Source of the DNA: Candidatus Rickettsiella viridis
GTDB taxonomy: Bacteria > Pseudomonadota > Gammaproteobacteria > Diplorickettsiales > Diplorickettsiaceae
Assembly (NCBI RefSeq): GCF_003966755.1
Contig: NZ_AP018005.1
Location: 62,001-126,000 of the forward strand
DNA length: 64,000 nucleotides
Direction: 5' to 3'
Shown: one piece after another, positions 18,274 through 27,242 of the stretch
How the letters are laid out: each line of letters begins with the position of its first letter
How positions within the stretch are numbered: the stretch's first letter is position 1
The notes under the pieces: generated by a model
Told to the model about the DNA's origin: nothing
The model's database searches: none
The model's input: only the letters and a program-made list of their open reading frames with translations
Position numbers and translations under genes: made by a program

Positions 18274-19638
18274 CTAAGAATTTTTTCGTAGCCATTGATT
18301 AATCTGTTGTAAATCGTCTGGCTTTAGAATGCCGGCTTCTTGTTTAAGCAATAAGCTATCCAGTAAATAGGTATATTGGTCACTGGCTGCGTTGCGTTTC
18401 GCATCATAAAGATTTTGCTGGGCAAGTAATACATCGACAATGGTACGTGTTCCTGCAGAGAAACTTTCTTGTGTGCTATCTAAAGAGAGTTGGGCTGATT
18501 TAATGGCTTGGCGCTCTGCTTTAATTTTGCTGATATCCGCTAATACATCGTTGTACTTTTGTCGTGTTGTGACTATGACTTGTCGGTATTGATTATCCAG
18601 GTTAGCACTGGCGGTTTGAAAATCATATTCTGCTTTACGTGTATTGGATGAAACAGCTCCGCCTGAGAAAAGCGGCACATTCAGTTGTAACCCAACAACA
18701 GCGCTATTTCTGTTAGTTGTTCCGATGTTGAGGCCATCATCTCTACCATAACTTCCTACTAAGTTAACGCTAGGTAAATGTCCAGAGGCTTTAACTTTAA
18801 TGTTATCGCGAGCTGCTGCCATTGCATAACGACTTGCCATGAGGTTGAGGTTATAATTGGTTGCGGTGCTGATCCATTGTTCAACATTCGCTGGTTGAGG
18901 CGATAATAATGGCAATACCTGCTTAAATGTATTCAAATTAGCATAAGTTTGCCCGGTTATTTGGCGTATGGTTTCTTGGCTATTGCGTAATGCATTTTGC
19001 ACAGTAATTTCAGCCGCTATGGACTTGTCATAAGCGGCTTTTGCTTCATAAACGGTCGTAAGCGCATCCAGGCCTACACGTACGCGTTCTTGAGCTTGCT
19101 CTAATTGTTTGGCATTCGCGGTTTTTTCTGACTGGGCTAAGTGTAAATTATCTTGGGCAAGCAAGACTTGAAAATAAGCGTTGGCAACCCGATAGACAAG
19201 TGATTGTGCGGCAGCGCCAAGCGTTGCATCGGCCTGTCTAGCTGTATTGTTAGCTTGTTTGACTGCAAGCCAATCGCCTATATTCAATAAGGGTTGGTTA
19301 ATAGAAATGCTATAGCCTCGAGATGGAAACTGACTGACCCCCAGCGGGTTTCCAGGCGCAGCTTGGGTAATGTTTTGATAATTAGACGTTAAATTAGCTT
19401 GCCCGTTAATAGAGGGTAATAAAGCGGCTACACTCTGAGGAATAGCTTCTCGAGTAGATAGCCGGGTTGATACAGCGGCTTGATAAACCGTATCATTTTT
19501 TACAGCAGCCTGATAAATATCGACCAAATCGGTGGCAAAACAAGGCTTTAGAATAGCGAAAAAGAGCGTAAACCCTAACAAGAGTTTAAAAATTAGGGTC
19601 GGGGTTTGTTGATAGAGCCTGGCTTGTAGAATACGCAT
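18274..19638 (-). CDS. tolC: Outer-membrane efflux channel TolC
   Basis: 454 residues with a signal peptide ending about residue 35 (LLLGFTLFFAILKPCFA). Two OEP repeats follow, with YQAAV and ISINQPLLNIGDWLAVKQANN in the first, and VGLQLNVPLFSGGAVSSNTRKA in the second (the typical P-L-F-x-G-G). It forms the trimeric exit duct for type I secretion and drug efflux. It lies divergent from nudF and then parE, the same arrangement as tolC-nudF-...-parE in E. coli. Length is slightly short of E. coli TolC because of the C-terminus. Confidence 0.93.
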   Translation of the reverse strand: MRILQARLYQQTPTLIFKLLLGFTLFFAILKPCFATDLVDIYQAAVKNDTVYQAAVSTRLSTREAIPQSVAALLPSINGQANLTSNYQNITQAAPGNPLGVSQFPSRGYSISINQPLLNIGDWLAVKQANNTARQADATLGAAAQSLVYRVANAYFQVLLAQDNLHLAQSEKTANAKQLEQAQERVRVGLDALTTVYEAKAAYDKSIAAEITVQNALRNSQETIRQITGQTYANLNTFKQVLPLLSPQPANVEQWISTATNYNLNLMASRYAMAAARDNIKVKASGHLPSVNLVGSYGRDDGLNIGTTNRNSAVVGLQLNVPLFSGGAVSSNTRKAEYDFQTASANLDNQYRQVIVTTRQKYNDVLADISKIKAERQAIKSAQLSLDSTQESFSAGTRTIVDVLLAQQNLYDAKRNAASDQYTYLLDSLLLKQEAGILKPDDLQQINQWLRKNS

Positions 19639-19730
19639 GATTATTTTTATTATTAAATAGGGGGTCTAGACTGTCTAATATTTGTCCAGATGATTTATTA
19701 TGCCACGTCTAGTGGCCAGGAAATAGTACT

Positions 19731-20354
19731 ATGCAGCCAAATTTTACGAGTAAAGATGTCAAGATATTGGAACAACGACGTGTTTATCAGGGTCACTTTC
19801 AGCTTGACTGTCTAAAGCTGCAATATCGTCTATTCAATGGTGGTTGGGGTAAACCTGTCTTTAGGGAGGTCTTTGAGAGGGGGGACGCGGTAGCCGTTTT
19901 ACTTTTTGATCCACAGCGCGATCAACTGGTTTTGATAGAACAGTTTCGTGTCGGTACGCTGAAAAAAACGAATAATCCCTGGCTTATTGAAATTGTGGCC
20001 GGTGTGATGGATGCTGAAGAAAGTGCTGAGCAAGTGGCAAAACGAGAAACCAAAGAAGAAACAGGACTTAGCTTGCATAATTTATTTCCTATTTCTCATC
20101 ACTGGGTGAGCCCTGGTGGAAGTACGGAGCGAATTTATCTGTTTTGTGCGCAAGTCGATTCGAGTCTAGCGCAAGGGATACATGGTTTGGAAAGTGAAGG
20201 CGAAGATATTCGTTTACATCTTGTACCTCTCAAAGAGGCTTATAATTTGGTTAATGAAGGGAAAATTGATAATGCAACGACTATTATTGCGTTACTATGG
20301 TTGCAGCAAAATGAACAAAAGGTCAGAAAAGCCTGGTTAACTAACGTGGATTAA
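19731..20354 (+). CDS. nudF: ADP-ribose pyrophosphatase (Nudix)
   Basis: A 207-residue Nudix hydrolase. The Nudix box is complete: G-x5-E-x7-RE-x2-EE-x-G, seen as GVMDAE...RETKEETGL (about residues 90-112). It cleaves ADP-ribose to AMP and ribose 5-phosphate. Followed 2 bp later by parE; yqiB, cpdA and yqiA, which separate them in E. coli, are absent. Confidence 0.93.
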   Translation: MQPNFTSKDVKILEQRRVYQGHFQLDCLKLQYRLFNGGWGKPVFREVFERGDAVAVLLFDPQRDQLVLIEQFRVGTLKKTNNPWLIEIVAGVMDAEESAEQVAKRETKEETGLSLHNLFPISHHWVSPGGSTERIYLFCAQVDSSLAQGIHGLESEGEDIRLHLVPLKEAYNLVNEGKIDNATTIIALLWLQQNEQKVRKAWLTNVD

Positions 20355-20356
20355 TT

Positions 20357-22258
20357 ATGAAATCATCTTCTTCCTCAAAACGCTATACCGCTGAAGCCAT
20401 TGAAGTATTAAGTGGTCTTGATCCTGTTAAGCGACGACCGGGTATGTATACCGATACCTCTAGGCCAAATCATTTAGCGCAAGAAGTGATCGATAATAGT
20501 GTGGACGAAGCGGTTGCCGGTTATGCAAAACATATTGAGGTGACTTATTACCCCGATAATTCTTTAGAAGTGAGAGATGATGGTCGAGGAATGCCAGTTG
20601 ATATTCATCCAGAGGAAAAAGTAACCGGCGTTGAATTAATTTTGACCCGTTTACATGCGGGTGGAAAATTCAATCATAAAAATTATCGTTATTCGGGTGG
20701 TTTACATGGTGTTGGTGTTTCTGTTGTGAACGCCCTGTCAAGTCGTTTAGAGGTCATGATTAAACGAGATGGTTTTATTTATCAAATGCAATTTGAGCAT
20801 GGCAATAAAAAATCACCTTTAAAAAAATTAGGACGTACCAATAAAGCAGAAACGGGAACCACCATACATTTTTGGCCAGATAAGCCTTATTTTGATACCG
20901 AAAAATTTTCTGTCAGTCGTTTGAAACATAGTTTACGGGCTAAAGCGGTTTTATGTCCGGGTTTGCACGTTACGTTTAATGATAAACACAGTAATAAAAA
21001 AGAAGAATGGTTCTATGAAGAAGGCGTTATCAGCTATTTAAAAGAAAATTTACGTCAATATGATTATGTGCCTAAAGAACCGTTTCATGGGCACTTTGCT
21101 GCAGAGAACGAAGAAGTGGATTGGGCGGTGTGCTGGCTGTTAGAAAGTGGTGAAGGCTTGATGGAAAGTTATGTGAATTTAATCCCCACCATTCAAGGTG
21201 GAACACATGTCAATGGGTTACGTACTGGCTTATTGGAAGCAATGCGCGAATTTTGTGAGCTACGTGATTTATTACCACGTAATTTAAAGCTAGCACCCGA
21301 AGATGTATGGGAAGGCTGCCATTATGTGTTATCCGTTAAATTACTGGAGCCACAATTTTCAGGTCAAACCAAAGAGCGGCTTACTTCACGCGAATCGGCG
21401 AGTTTTGTCTCGGGGGTTATAAAAGATGCGTTTAGCCTATGGTTAAATCAGCATGTGACAGAAGGTGAAAGCTTAGCAGAACTGATGATAGCGAATGCGC
21501 AAAAGCGGTTGCGTACCAGTAAGCAAGTAGTACGTAAGAAAATACTCAGCGGCGCCGTATTACCTGGAAAGTTAGCCGACTGTACGCAAACTGACTTGAG
21601 CCGTACCGAATTATTTTTGGTTGAAGGTGATTCAGCAGGTGGATCAGCAAAACAAGCACGCGATAGGGATTTTCAGGCCATTATGCCGTTACGAGGAAAG
21701 ATATTAAATAGTTGGGAAGTCGCCAGTAATCAATTGCTGAGTTCACAAGAAATTCATGATATTACCGTTGCCGTGGGAGTTGATCCAGGTTCTGCGGATT
21801 TAACCGGCTTGCGTTACGGTAAAATTTGTATTTTAGCCGATGCGGATTCGGATGGGTTACATATTGCTACCTTACTCTGTGGTTTGTTTTTAAAGCATTT
21901 TAAACCGTTGACTGTACAAGGGCATGTTTATATTGCGATGCCACCACTCTACCGTATTGATATCGGCAAAGAAGTTTATTACGCCTTAGATGATACAGAA
22001 AAACAATCTATTTTAGATCGTTTATCTGTAGAAAAGAAAAAAGGAAAAATTAGTGTGCAACGATTTAAGGGTTTAGGTGAAATGAATCCCTTGCAGTTAC
22101 GTGAGACGACTATGGCACCTGATACAAGACGTCTTGTTCAATTAACCATAGATGGTGAAAAAGAAACGATTTCTTTAATGGATATGTTACTTGCTAAAAA
22201 GCGAGCAGCCGATCGTAAAAACTGGCTAGAGAAAAAAGGTGATCGCGCAATAGTGTAA
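20357..22258 (+). CDS. parE: DNA topoisomerase IV subunit B
   Basis: 633 residues, close to E. coli ParE (630) and far shorter than gammaproteobacterial GyrB (about 800), which identifies it. GHKL ATPase: RRPGMYTDTSRPNHLAQEVIDNSVDEA (about 27-53), DDGRGMPV, GGLHGVGVSVVNALS. TOPRIM: ELFLVEGDSAGGSAKQARDR (about 417-436) and ADADSDGLH. Forms the decatenating enzyme with ParC. A 10-bp-stem hairpin follows. Confidence 0.96.
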   Translation: MKSSSSSKRYTAEAIEVLSGLDPVKRRPGMYTDTSRPNHLAQEVIDNSVDEAVAGYAKHIEVTYYPDNSLEVRDDGRGMPVDIHPEEKVTGVELILTRLHAGGKFNHKNYRYSGGLHGVGVSVVNALSSRLEVMIKRDGFIYQMQFEHGNKKSPLKKLGRTNKAETGTTIHFWPDKPYFDTEKFSVSRLKHSLRAKAVLCPGLHVTFNDKHSNKKEEWFYEEGVISYLKENLRQYDYVPKEPFHGHFAAENEEVDWAVCWLLESGEGLMESYVNLIPTIQGGTHVNGLRTGLLEAMREFCELRDLLPRNLKLAPEDVWEGCHYVLSVKLLEPQFSGQTKERLTSRESASFVSGVIKDAFSLWLNQHVTEGESLAELMIANAQKRLRTSKQVVRKKILSGAVLPGKLADCTQTDLSRTELFLVEGDSAGGSAKQARDRDFQAIMPLRGKILNSWEVASNQLLSSQEIHDITVAVGVDPGSADLTGLRYGKICILADADSDGLHIATLLCGLFLKHFKPLTVQGHVYIAMPPLYRIDIGKEVYYALDDTEKQSILDRLSVEKKKGKISVQRFKGLGEMNPLQLRETTMAPDTRRLVQLTIDGEKETISLMDMLLAKKRAADRKNWLEKKGDRAIV

Positions 22259-22264
22259 AAATAA

Positions 22265-22301
22265 TCTGCCTTGGTGCAGTTGGTTGAGCGTCCAAGGCAG
22301 A
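22265..22301. terminator. Hairpin terminator between parE and paralogue 2
   Basis: TCTGCCTTGG pairs with CCAAGGCAGA across a 17-base loop, between convergent genes. T-rich sequence (ACTTTTT) follows on the plus strand. Confidence 0.65.
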
Positions 22302-22312
22302 ACCATAACTTT

Positions 22313-23179
22313 TTAACGGTTTAAGGGATTTAATGTATAATAAAATGGGTCGTTCGGTCCCTGGTTATCAACAACATCTTCCCCATTATGTGGGGGCGGA
22401 TTATTTTGTTTTCGGTTTCCGACGACGAACGTAGGGGCGTGTGTTGTTTGCAGCGGAGCCGGGCCTGTATAAGAAGGACTCTTCGTTGGTGTTATGCTCT
22501 GATCCATTGCGCGATCAAGCGAATCGATATTCCCGTTGGTCTGCTTCTCAGCCTCATCTAAGGCATGTTTTGCGTTGCGCTTGCTACTAACAGCTTTCCA
22601 TGATGTGAGGAAGAGAGTCGACATTATCGCGACTAGGGCGGCACCTACAATGATCGGGTTAGCCATTGCTAGGGTTACTACGGGCATAATGATAGGCATG
22701 ATGACAGGTAATGAGATATAGCCATTTGTAATTAAAGCGGTTGTAGCGAGTGCAAAGAACGTAGTACCGAATATTCCGATAGTTAACTTTTTTAAGAAAT
22801 TAGCGAGGGTTCTGCGTCTATTAAAAGTGCTTTGGCATGATTCAAGGTGTTTTTTCTCTTTCGCTTTTATTTTAGTTAAAACCCTATCTTTTATGCGGGT
22901 TACTACTTCTGATATTTCCATTTCCTGCCTCTTTTTGGTGCAGACATCTTTTATAGCACGGAATTTTTTTTTGAGTGCCTCTTTTATGTCTTTGAATTTC
23001 TCCTTAGCATCTCCCCATTTTTCATCAGCGCGCACATTATATGTATATAAAAACCCAATGTTAAATTGATTAGGCTTGTTATCTAACTTTAAGTCTTCTG
23101 TAAGTTCTTTTAAATATTTTTGACTTTCTGGGCTGAGTTTATCTATGTTTTTTATCACGCCATTTTTAATTTCTATCAT
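22313..23179 (-). CDS. Hypothetical membrane protein, effector candidate (paralogue 2)
   Basis: 288 residues; paralogue of the protein at 17095-17922. It has the shared N-terminus (MIEIKNGVIKNIDKLSPESQKYL) and the same layout: a charged soluble part (1-125), two hydrophobic segments (about 132-150 and 155-190, with VIMPIIMPVV), a charged turn, then a Pro/Asn-rich tail. Similarity is clearest in the first 60 residues and weak after. No catalytic motif seen. The flanking paralogues around tolC-nudF-parE suggest a duplication at this locus. Confidence 0.75.
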   Translation of the reverse strand: MIEIKNGVIKNIDKLSPESQKYLKELTEDLKLDNKPNQFNIGFLYTYNVRADEKWGDAKEKFKDIKEALKKKFRAIKDVCTKKRQEMEISEVVTRIKDRVLTKIKAKEKKHLESCQSTFNRRRTLANFLKKLTIGIFGTTFFALATTALITNGYISLPVIMPIIMPVVTLAMANPIIVGAALVAIMSTLFLTSWKAVSSKRNAKHALDEAEKQTNGNIDSLDRAMDQSITPTKSPSYTGPAPLQTTHAPTFVVGNRKQNNPPPHNGEDVVDNQGPNDPFYYTLNPLNR

Positions 23180-23238
23180 ATTCGATACAACCTTTTTATT
23201 ATTAGCAGTAAATATTATATTTCAGATTATTTTTTTAA

Positions 23239-23290
23239 AATAATCATGAGCTCGACAGTCTATATTATAAAACTTAAAAAATCATTAAAT
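23239..23290 (-). promoter_or_regulatory. Conserved 52-bp upstream element, copy 2
   Basis: The partner of 17983-18034 (three differences). Read toward the gene it contains TTTTATAATATAGAC, with a consensus TATAAT -10 hexamer; no convincing -35 is visible at 16-18 bp. A conserved TTTAATGATTTTTTAAG precedes it and could be a regulator site. Confidence 0.6.
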
Positions 23291-23411
23291 CCTGAAGTGT
23301 GCGCTAAGTATTTTTCTTTTCGGTGAAGACTCTCAGCAGAATTTTCTTAATACTGCCTTAATAATTATTCAATATATTTATATCTCTTTAATATATAAAT
23401 TAAATATAAAA

Positions 23412-24188
23412 ATGAATAATCAATTAAAGGGCCAAGATGTTTTATATTGCTTGTTTGGTTTGTTAATTAGACAGCAATCGTATGTTTATCTTGATTATTC
23501 GGCAATAGATAAGGAAATAACCCCGAATAGATTCGCTGGCGTATTAGAGAGTTTTCCGGTAAATTCTTTTATAGAAAAAGCTTACGCTAGTGGTAATTTA
23601 GTTGCTAAACTTTTAGTTAAAGATTTGTTTAAAAATCAATTAAAAAATTTTAATAAAAGAGTGTCCCTTGATCAAGAACAGTCTATTTTGATTCATAACT
23701 TGCCCGCTATTTTAGATTTTTTGGGGTCATTTATTGGGTTAAGCAGTGGCAAGACAGTAAATAAATTATTGGCTTTAGTGGATGAATCAACGCTTAGAGA
23801 TTTTCTTATTGAGAATCCCGAAGTAGCGAAAGAAATAGTCGCTTTATCAGTAATCAATATGTTTATTCATACCATACTTCCTCTTTGTGCGGAGCTAAAA
23901 AATACTTATATTGGAAATCATGCGTTAAATATTTTTAAAGCGTATCTTAAACAGTGGCCCTTGTTTCTTAGATCGTCGCCTTCTTCGCTACAAGCATTTT
24001 TTTCTGCACTTAGCGTTAGTATCAGTAAGTCTGTATCGAACGGTTTAACAAAGGTGGTTGATACAGGTTTTGCCTTAGCGGCAAATAGGCCAACTTTTTT
24101 TAGAGGGATAGCGCTTGATGGGGCAGAGAAGTTATGCCAGGTAGAGGCGAAAGTGGCGATTAGTGCTAGCGTTTCTGGACCAAGGTAA
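23412..24188 (+). CDS. Hypothetical protein, 258 aa
   Basis: I do not recognise this protein. It is mostly helical, with moderately hydrophobic stretches (about 105-118 and 150-165) that look like amphipathic helices rather than membrane spans, and a Ser/Ala-rich end (VAISASVSGPR). The ATG lacks a strong ribosome site. Its last 23 bp overlap the end of the convergent O-methyltransferase gene. The position next to two effector-like paralogues makes an effector role possible, but nothing in the sequence shows it. Confidence 0.6.
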   Translation: MNNQLKGQDVLYCLFGLLIRQQSYVYLDYSAIDKEITPNRFAGVLESFPVNSFIEKAYASGNLVAKLLVKDLFKNQLKNFNKRVSLDQEQSILIHNLPAILDFLGSFIGLSSGKTVNKLLALVDESTLRDFLIENPEVAKEIVALSVINMFIHTILPLCAELKNTYIGNHALNIFKAYLKQWPLFLRSSPSSLQAFFSALSVSISKSVSNGLTKVVDTGFALAANRPTFFRGIALDGAEKLCQVEAKVAISASVSGPR

Positions 24189-24828
24189 TTCCATCACCTA
24201 ACGGTAAAAGACTCATGTTCACACGTTCATCCTGATAGATCATGGTATTTAACTGACGGATAGCTTCTGTTTGTTTGTCATGGTTTTTTGGATCGGCAAC
24301 CCGGCCGCTCCAGAGCACATTATCGATAAGAATGAGGCCGCCTGGGCGGACTAAGGCGAGAGAGCGTTCATAGTAATGGGTGTAGTTGCATTTATCGGCA
24401 TCGATAAATGCAAAATCAAATGTATTCGAGGCGCCTTGTTCTATTAATTGATCCAGAGTCTGCAACGCGGGTGCTAACCTGAGATCAATTTTTTGCTCAA
24501 CGCCGGCCGTTATCCAAAAGCGTTTGGCGATAGCGCTGGTTTCAGTGCTGATATCACAAGCTATTATTTGGCCATTATCGGGCAATGCTAAGGCAACGGC
24601 GAGTGAGCTATAGCCGGTATAAACACCTATTTCTAAGGTTTTTTTTGCGCCTATCAATTCGATCAGAAGTGCCATAAATTGCCCTTGCTCCGGAGAGATT
24701 TGCATCACAGACGAGGATAATTGGGCCGTTTCTTCACGTAAAGATTTCAAAATGGTGGGCTCGTGTAATGAAACTGAGAGCATATAGTTATATAGCGAGG
24801 GTGTTAAATTAAGGGTTTTGCTAGACAC
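24166..24828 (-). CDS. Class I SAM-dependent O-methyltransferase
   Basis: 220 residues, matching the caffeoyl-CoA/catechol O-methyltransferase family (Methyltransf_3). Motif I is KTLEIGVYTGYSSLAVALA (about 73-91); IIACDIS binds the SAM ribose; DFAFIDADKCNY (about 138-149) carries the metal-binding Asp; LILIDNVLWSGRVAD follows. Usually Mg-dependent and acting on small hydroxylated compounds; the substrate is unknown. Ends 23 bp inside the convergent 258-aa gene. Confidence 0.9.
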   Translation of the reverse strand: MSSKTLNLTPSLYNYMLSVSLHEPTILKSLREETAQLSSSVMQISPEQGQFMALLIELIGAKKTLEIGVYTGYSSLAVALALPDNGQIIACDISTETSAIAKRFWITAGVEQKIDLRLAPALQTLDQLIEQGASNTFDFAFIDADKCNYTHYYERSLALVRPGGLILIDNVLWSGRVADPKNHDKQTEAIRQLNTMIYQDERVNMSLLPLGDGITLVQKR

Positions 24829-24950
24829 AGTTATGATTTATTAGTTGCAATTAGAAATGCTATTCTAGCATAGTTCGATAAGAGCATATTTTAATCATTG
24901 ACATTCCAGTCAAGCGCAGCCAAAATAGCCACCCTTACCAGAAAAGCCAG

Positions 24951-25026
24951 GTCCCCATCGTCTAGAGGCCTAGGACACCGCCCTTTCACGGCGGTAACAG
25001 GGGTTCGAATCCCCTTGGGGACGCCA
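24951..25026 (+). tRNA. tRNA-Glu (UUC)
   Basis: A complete cloverleaf: acceptor GTCCCCA with TGGGGAC, D arm, anticodon stem CCGCC/GGCGG with loop CTTTCAC and anticodon TTC at 24985-24987, T arm GGGG TTCGAAT CCCC, and an encoded 3' CCA. Nearly identical to the E. coli tRNA-Glu as I recall it. Confidence 0.97.
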
Positions 25027-25229
25027 AATAGGCATGATCTACGTAACAAGTTTCTTATTGTTTACTTTTCTTCTATTAATTTTTTATTCAAGACAATTGC
25101 CAATGTGTTGTTAAGAATAATATAAATTGCCGTTGCCTTTAGATTCGTTTTAACGCTATCCTTATTCGGGACCGTTGCTCGTTTCCTAAGAATAATAATC
25201 TCTAAATTTAACAAGTTAGGAGAGTAAAG

Positions 25230-25847
25230 ATGGAAAAAGAAAAAACGTTTAAAGATCTTCTTGATGGTTATCGTCTGTTTCGACAGAAATATACAGGCGA
25301 TAATTCGATCATGAAAAACCTTTCTGCACAGGGTCAAAATCCACAGTTTATGCTGGTGTCCTGTTGCGATTCCCGCGTTGATCCCGCTTTAATACTTCAA
25401 TGTGATCCAGGTGATCTATTTGTAGTGCGTAATATAGCGAATATTGTACCGCCGTATGAAAAAGATGAGGCATTACATGGAACGAGTGCGGCCTTAGAAT
25501 TTGGGATACGTCGTTTAAATGTGCGTGATCTTATTTTATTAGGACACAGTCAGTGTGCAGGTATTCGCGTTTTATTACAAAATGGAAATTTGCAACAAAA
25601 TGATTTTATAACGAAATGGGTTTCGTCTATAAAAATACCTGAAGCTGAATTGCATGAATCAAAAAATCCTGATGAGTATGCAAAATTAGGATTGACCAGT
25701 TCTTATGAAAATTGTCTAACTTTTCCTTGGATTAAAGAAAAAGTAGATAAACAGGAATTGGCGATACATCGTTGGTTCTTTGATATTCAAAGCGGGCAAA
25801 TTTTTACGTACTCTGACAAATATGATATTTATCAGCCGTTAGAGTAA
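25230..25847 (+). CDS. Beta-class carbonic anhydrase
   Basis: A 205-residue enzyme with Zn ligands Cys and Asp in SCCDSRVDP (about residues 46-54) and His/Cys in LGHSQCAGI (about 106-114). It interconverts CO2 and bicarbonate, supplying bicarbonate for carboxylations. AGGAG sits 6-7 bases before the ATG. Single gene after tRNA-Glu, convergent with a methyltransferase. Confidence 0.93.
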   Translation: MEKEKTFKDLLDGYRLFRQKYTGDNSIMKNLSAQGQNPQFMLVSCCDSRVDPALILQCDPGDLFVVRNIANIVPPYEKDEALHGTSAALEFGIRRLNVRDLILLGHSQCAGIRVLLQNGNLQQNDFITKWVSSIKIPEAELHESKNPDEYAKLGLTSSYENCLTFPWIKEKVDKQELAIHRWFFDIQSGQIFTYSDKYDIYQPLE

Positions 25848-25873
25848 TAATTTGCTAGAGAGTGACGATATTG

Positions 25874-26608
25874 TTATCGGTGGGCGGCAATTAATAGCAA
25901 CATAGGCCGCTCACGTTCATCCATTAATTCCGGTATTGCCGCGAGCTGTTCTTTACTAGGCCCCCATTCTTCAACATGAGAGAGTGTAAAACCTTGCTGA
26001 ATTAAAAGATTAAGATAAGTGCCCAGCGTGCGATGTTGTTTTTTAACCGCTTTGCCAAGCCAATTTTTTATGCGTTCACCTTCTTGTTGATAATGATTGA
26101 CCGGCCATGATTTTTTTCCATCTGTACTTATGATCCAATCAGGATTTTTTTGGATAGGGGCTGTATAAATAGGATGCTCTAAAGAAAAAACAAAATGTCC
26201 ATCTGGAACAAGTGCGTCATAGATATTTTTTAATAATTCAGAAATATTTTCAATATAGTGAAGTGTCAGAGAGCTGTAGACAAGGTTAAAAGTTGATTGA
26301 GGCAAAGCCAATTGTTCCATATCACTTATACGATAATTAATTGAATCAGCGTAGGGCATTGTTTTTGCTTTTTCTATCATTTTTTCAGAAATATCGATTC
26401 CTAATACTTGCGCAGCACCTTGCTCTTTAGCATATCGACAAAACCAACCATAGCCACAGCCTAAATCAACAATGTTTAGATTTTTTAATAGAGGGAGTTG
26501 TGCACACAATGCAGGCCATTCAGGCGCACCTTCTAATCCACGTTTTGAACGATTTAATTGTGAATACTCCCCAAAAAAATCAGGGTTGTCATAGATATTT
26601 TGTGGCAT
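25874..26608 (-). CDS. Class I SAM-dependent methyltransferase
   Basis: 244 residues, Methyltransf_11 type: motif I NIVDLGCGYGWFCRYA (about 45-60), VLGIDISEKMIEKA, the acidic NYRISDMEQL, and FNLVYSSLTLHYI. It resembles UbiE/BioC-like enzymes in layout, but no feature identifies the acceptor. Lies 43 bp downstream of the rnfB-like gene on the same strand, so probably the last gene of the metG unit. Confidence 0.85.
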   Translation of the reverse strand: MPQNIYDNPDFFGEYSQLNRSKRGLEGAPEWPALCAQLPLLKNLNIVDLGCGYGWFCRYAKEQGAAQVLGIDISEKMIEKAKTMPYADSINYRISDMEQLALPQSTFNLVYSSLTLHYIENISELLKNIYDALVPDGHFVFSLEHPIYTAPIQKNPDWIISTDGKKSWPVNHYQQEGERIKNWLGKAVKKQHRTLGTYLNLLIQQGFTLSHVEEWGPSKEQLAAIPELMDERERPMLLLIAAHR

Positions 26609-26651
26609 TAATAAACCCTTTTGTAAAATAAACAGATGGTCTGATGCAATT

Positions 26652-27242
26652 TTAAATGGTTACCTTAACATTTAATTTTTTTGTTTTTGAGCGAGCAATG
26701 GCCGCTTCGATATAAGTACGCTGATTAATAATTTCTTCATTTTTCTGCTGTTGAATGGCTTGCATCTTAATGTTTGCTAGCCGTTCTTTTCGCGCATAGA
26801 AACGTTGACGTGTTTTTTTAGGCTGATAAGCAGGCGTTGTTAGGGAGATGATATCAATGCAATCCACTGGACAAGGTGCAACACAGAGTCCACAGCCGGT
26901 GCATTCTTGCGTTAATACCGTATGCAGTTGTTTGGCGGCACCTAAGATAGCATCAACAGGACAGGCTTGGATGCATTTAGTGCATCCAATACATTCTGTT
27001 TCACGAATATAAGCGGTGGCAGGCAATTTTTCTTGTTTTAGCATGCCCTCTAAAAAAGGCGTTGCATCTTTTTTTAAGAGTTCAGCAAGTGCTTTTAATG
27101 TTTTAATGCCGCCGGGAGGACAACGATTAATAGCTTCGCCATCGGCTATTGCTTCAGCATAAGGTAGACAGCCGTCGTAATCACATTGGCCGCATTGTGT
27201 TTGGGGTAATAAGCCGTCGATCTGTTCTACAAGATTATTCAT
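26652..27242 (-). CDS. RnfB-like ferredoxin, soluble, without the Rnf complex
   Basis: 196 residues. It has the RnfB Fe-S domain with Cys17, 20, 25, 41 (CGQCDYDGC...CPPGG), then two ferredoxin motifs [12 protein letters not shown] (84-95) and [12 protein letters not shown] (114-125), i.e. two 4Fe-4S sites. Standard RnfB/RsxB has an N-terminal membrane helix that is absent here; no rnfA/C/D/G/E genes are nearby. An Arg/Lys-rich tail ends the protein. Its start overlaps the metG stop by 4 bp (ATGA). The electron partner is unknown. Confidence 0.88.
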   Translation of the reverse strand: MNNLVEQIDGLLPQTQCGQCDYDGCLPYAEAIADGEAINRCPPGGIKTLKALAELLKKDATPFLEGMLKQEKLPATAYIRETECIGCTKCIQACPVDAILGAAKQLHTVLTQECTGCGLCVAPCPVDCIDIISLTTPAYQPKKTRQRFYARKERLANIKMQAIQQQKNEEIINQRTYIEAAIARSKTKKLNVKVTI

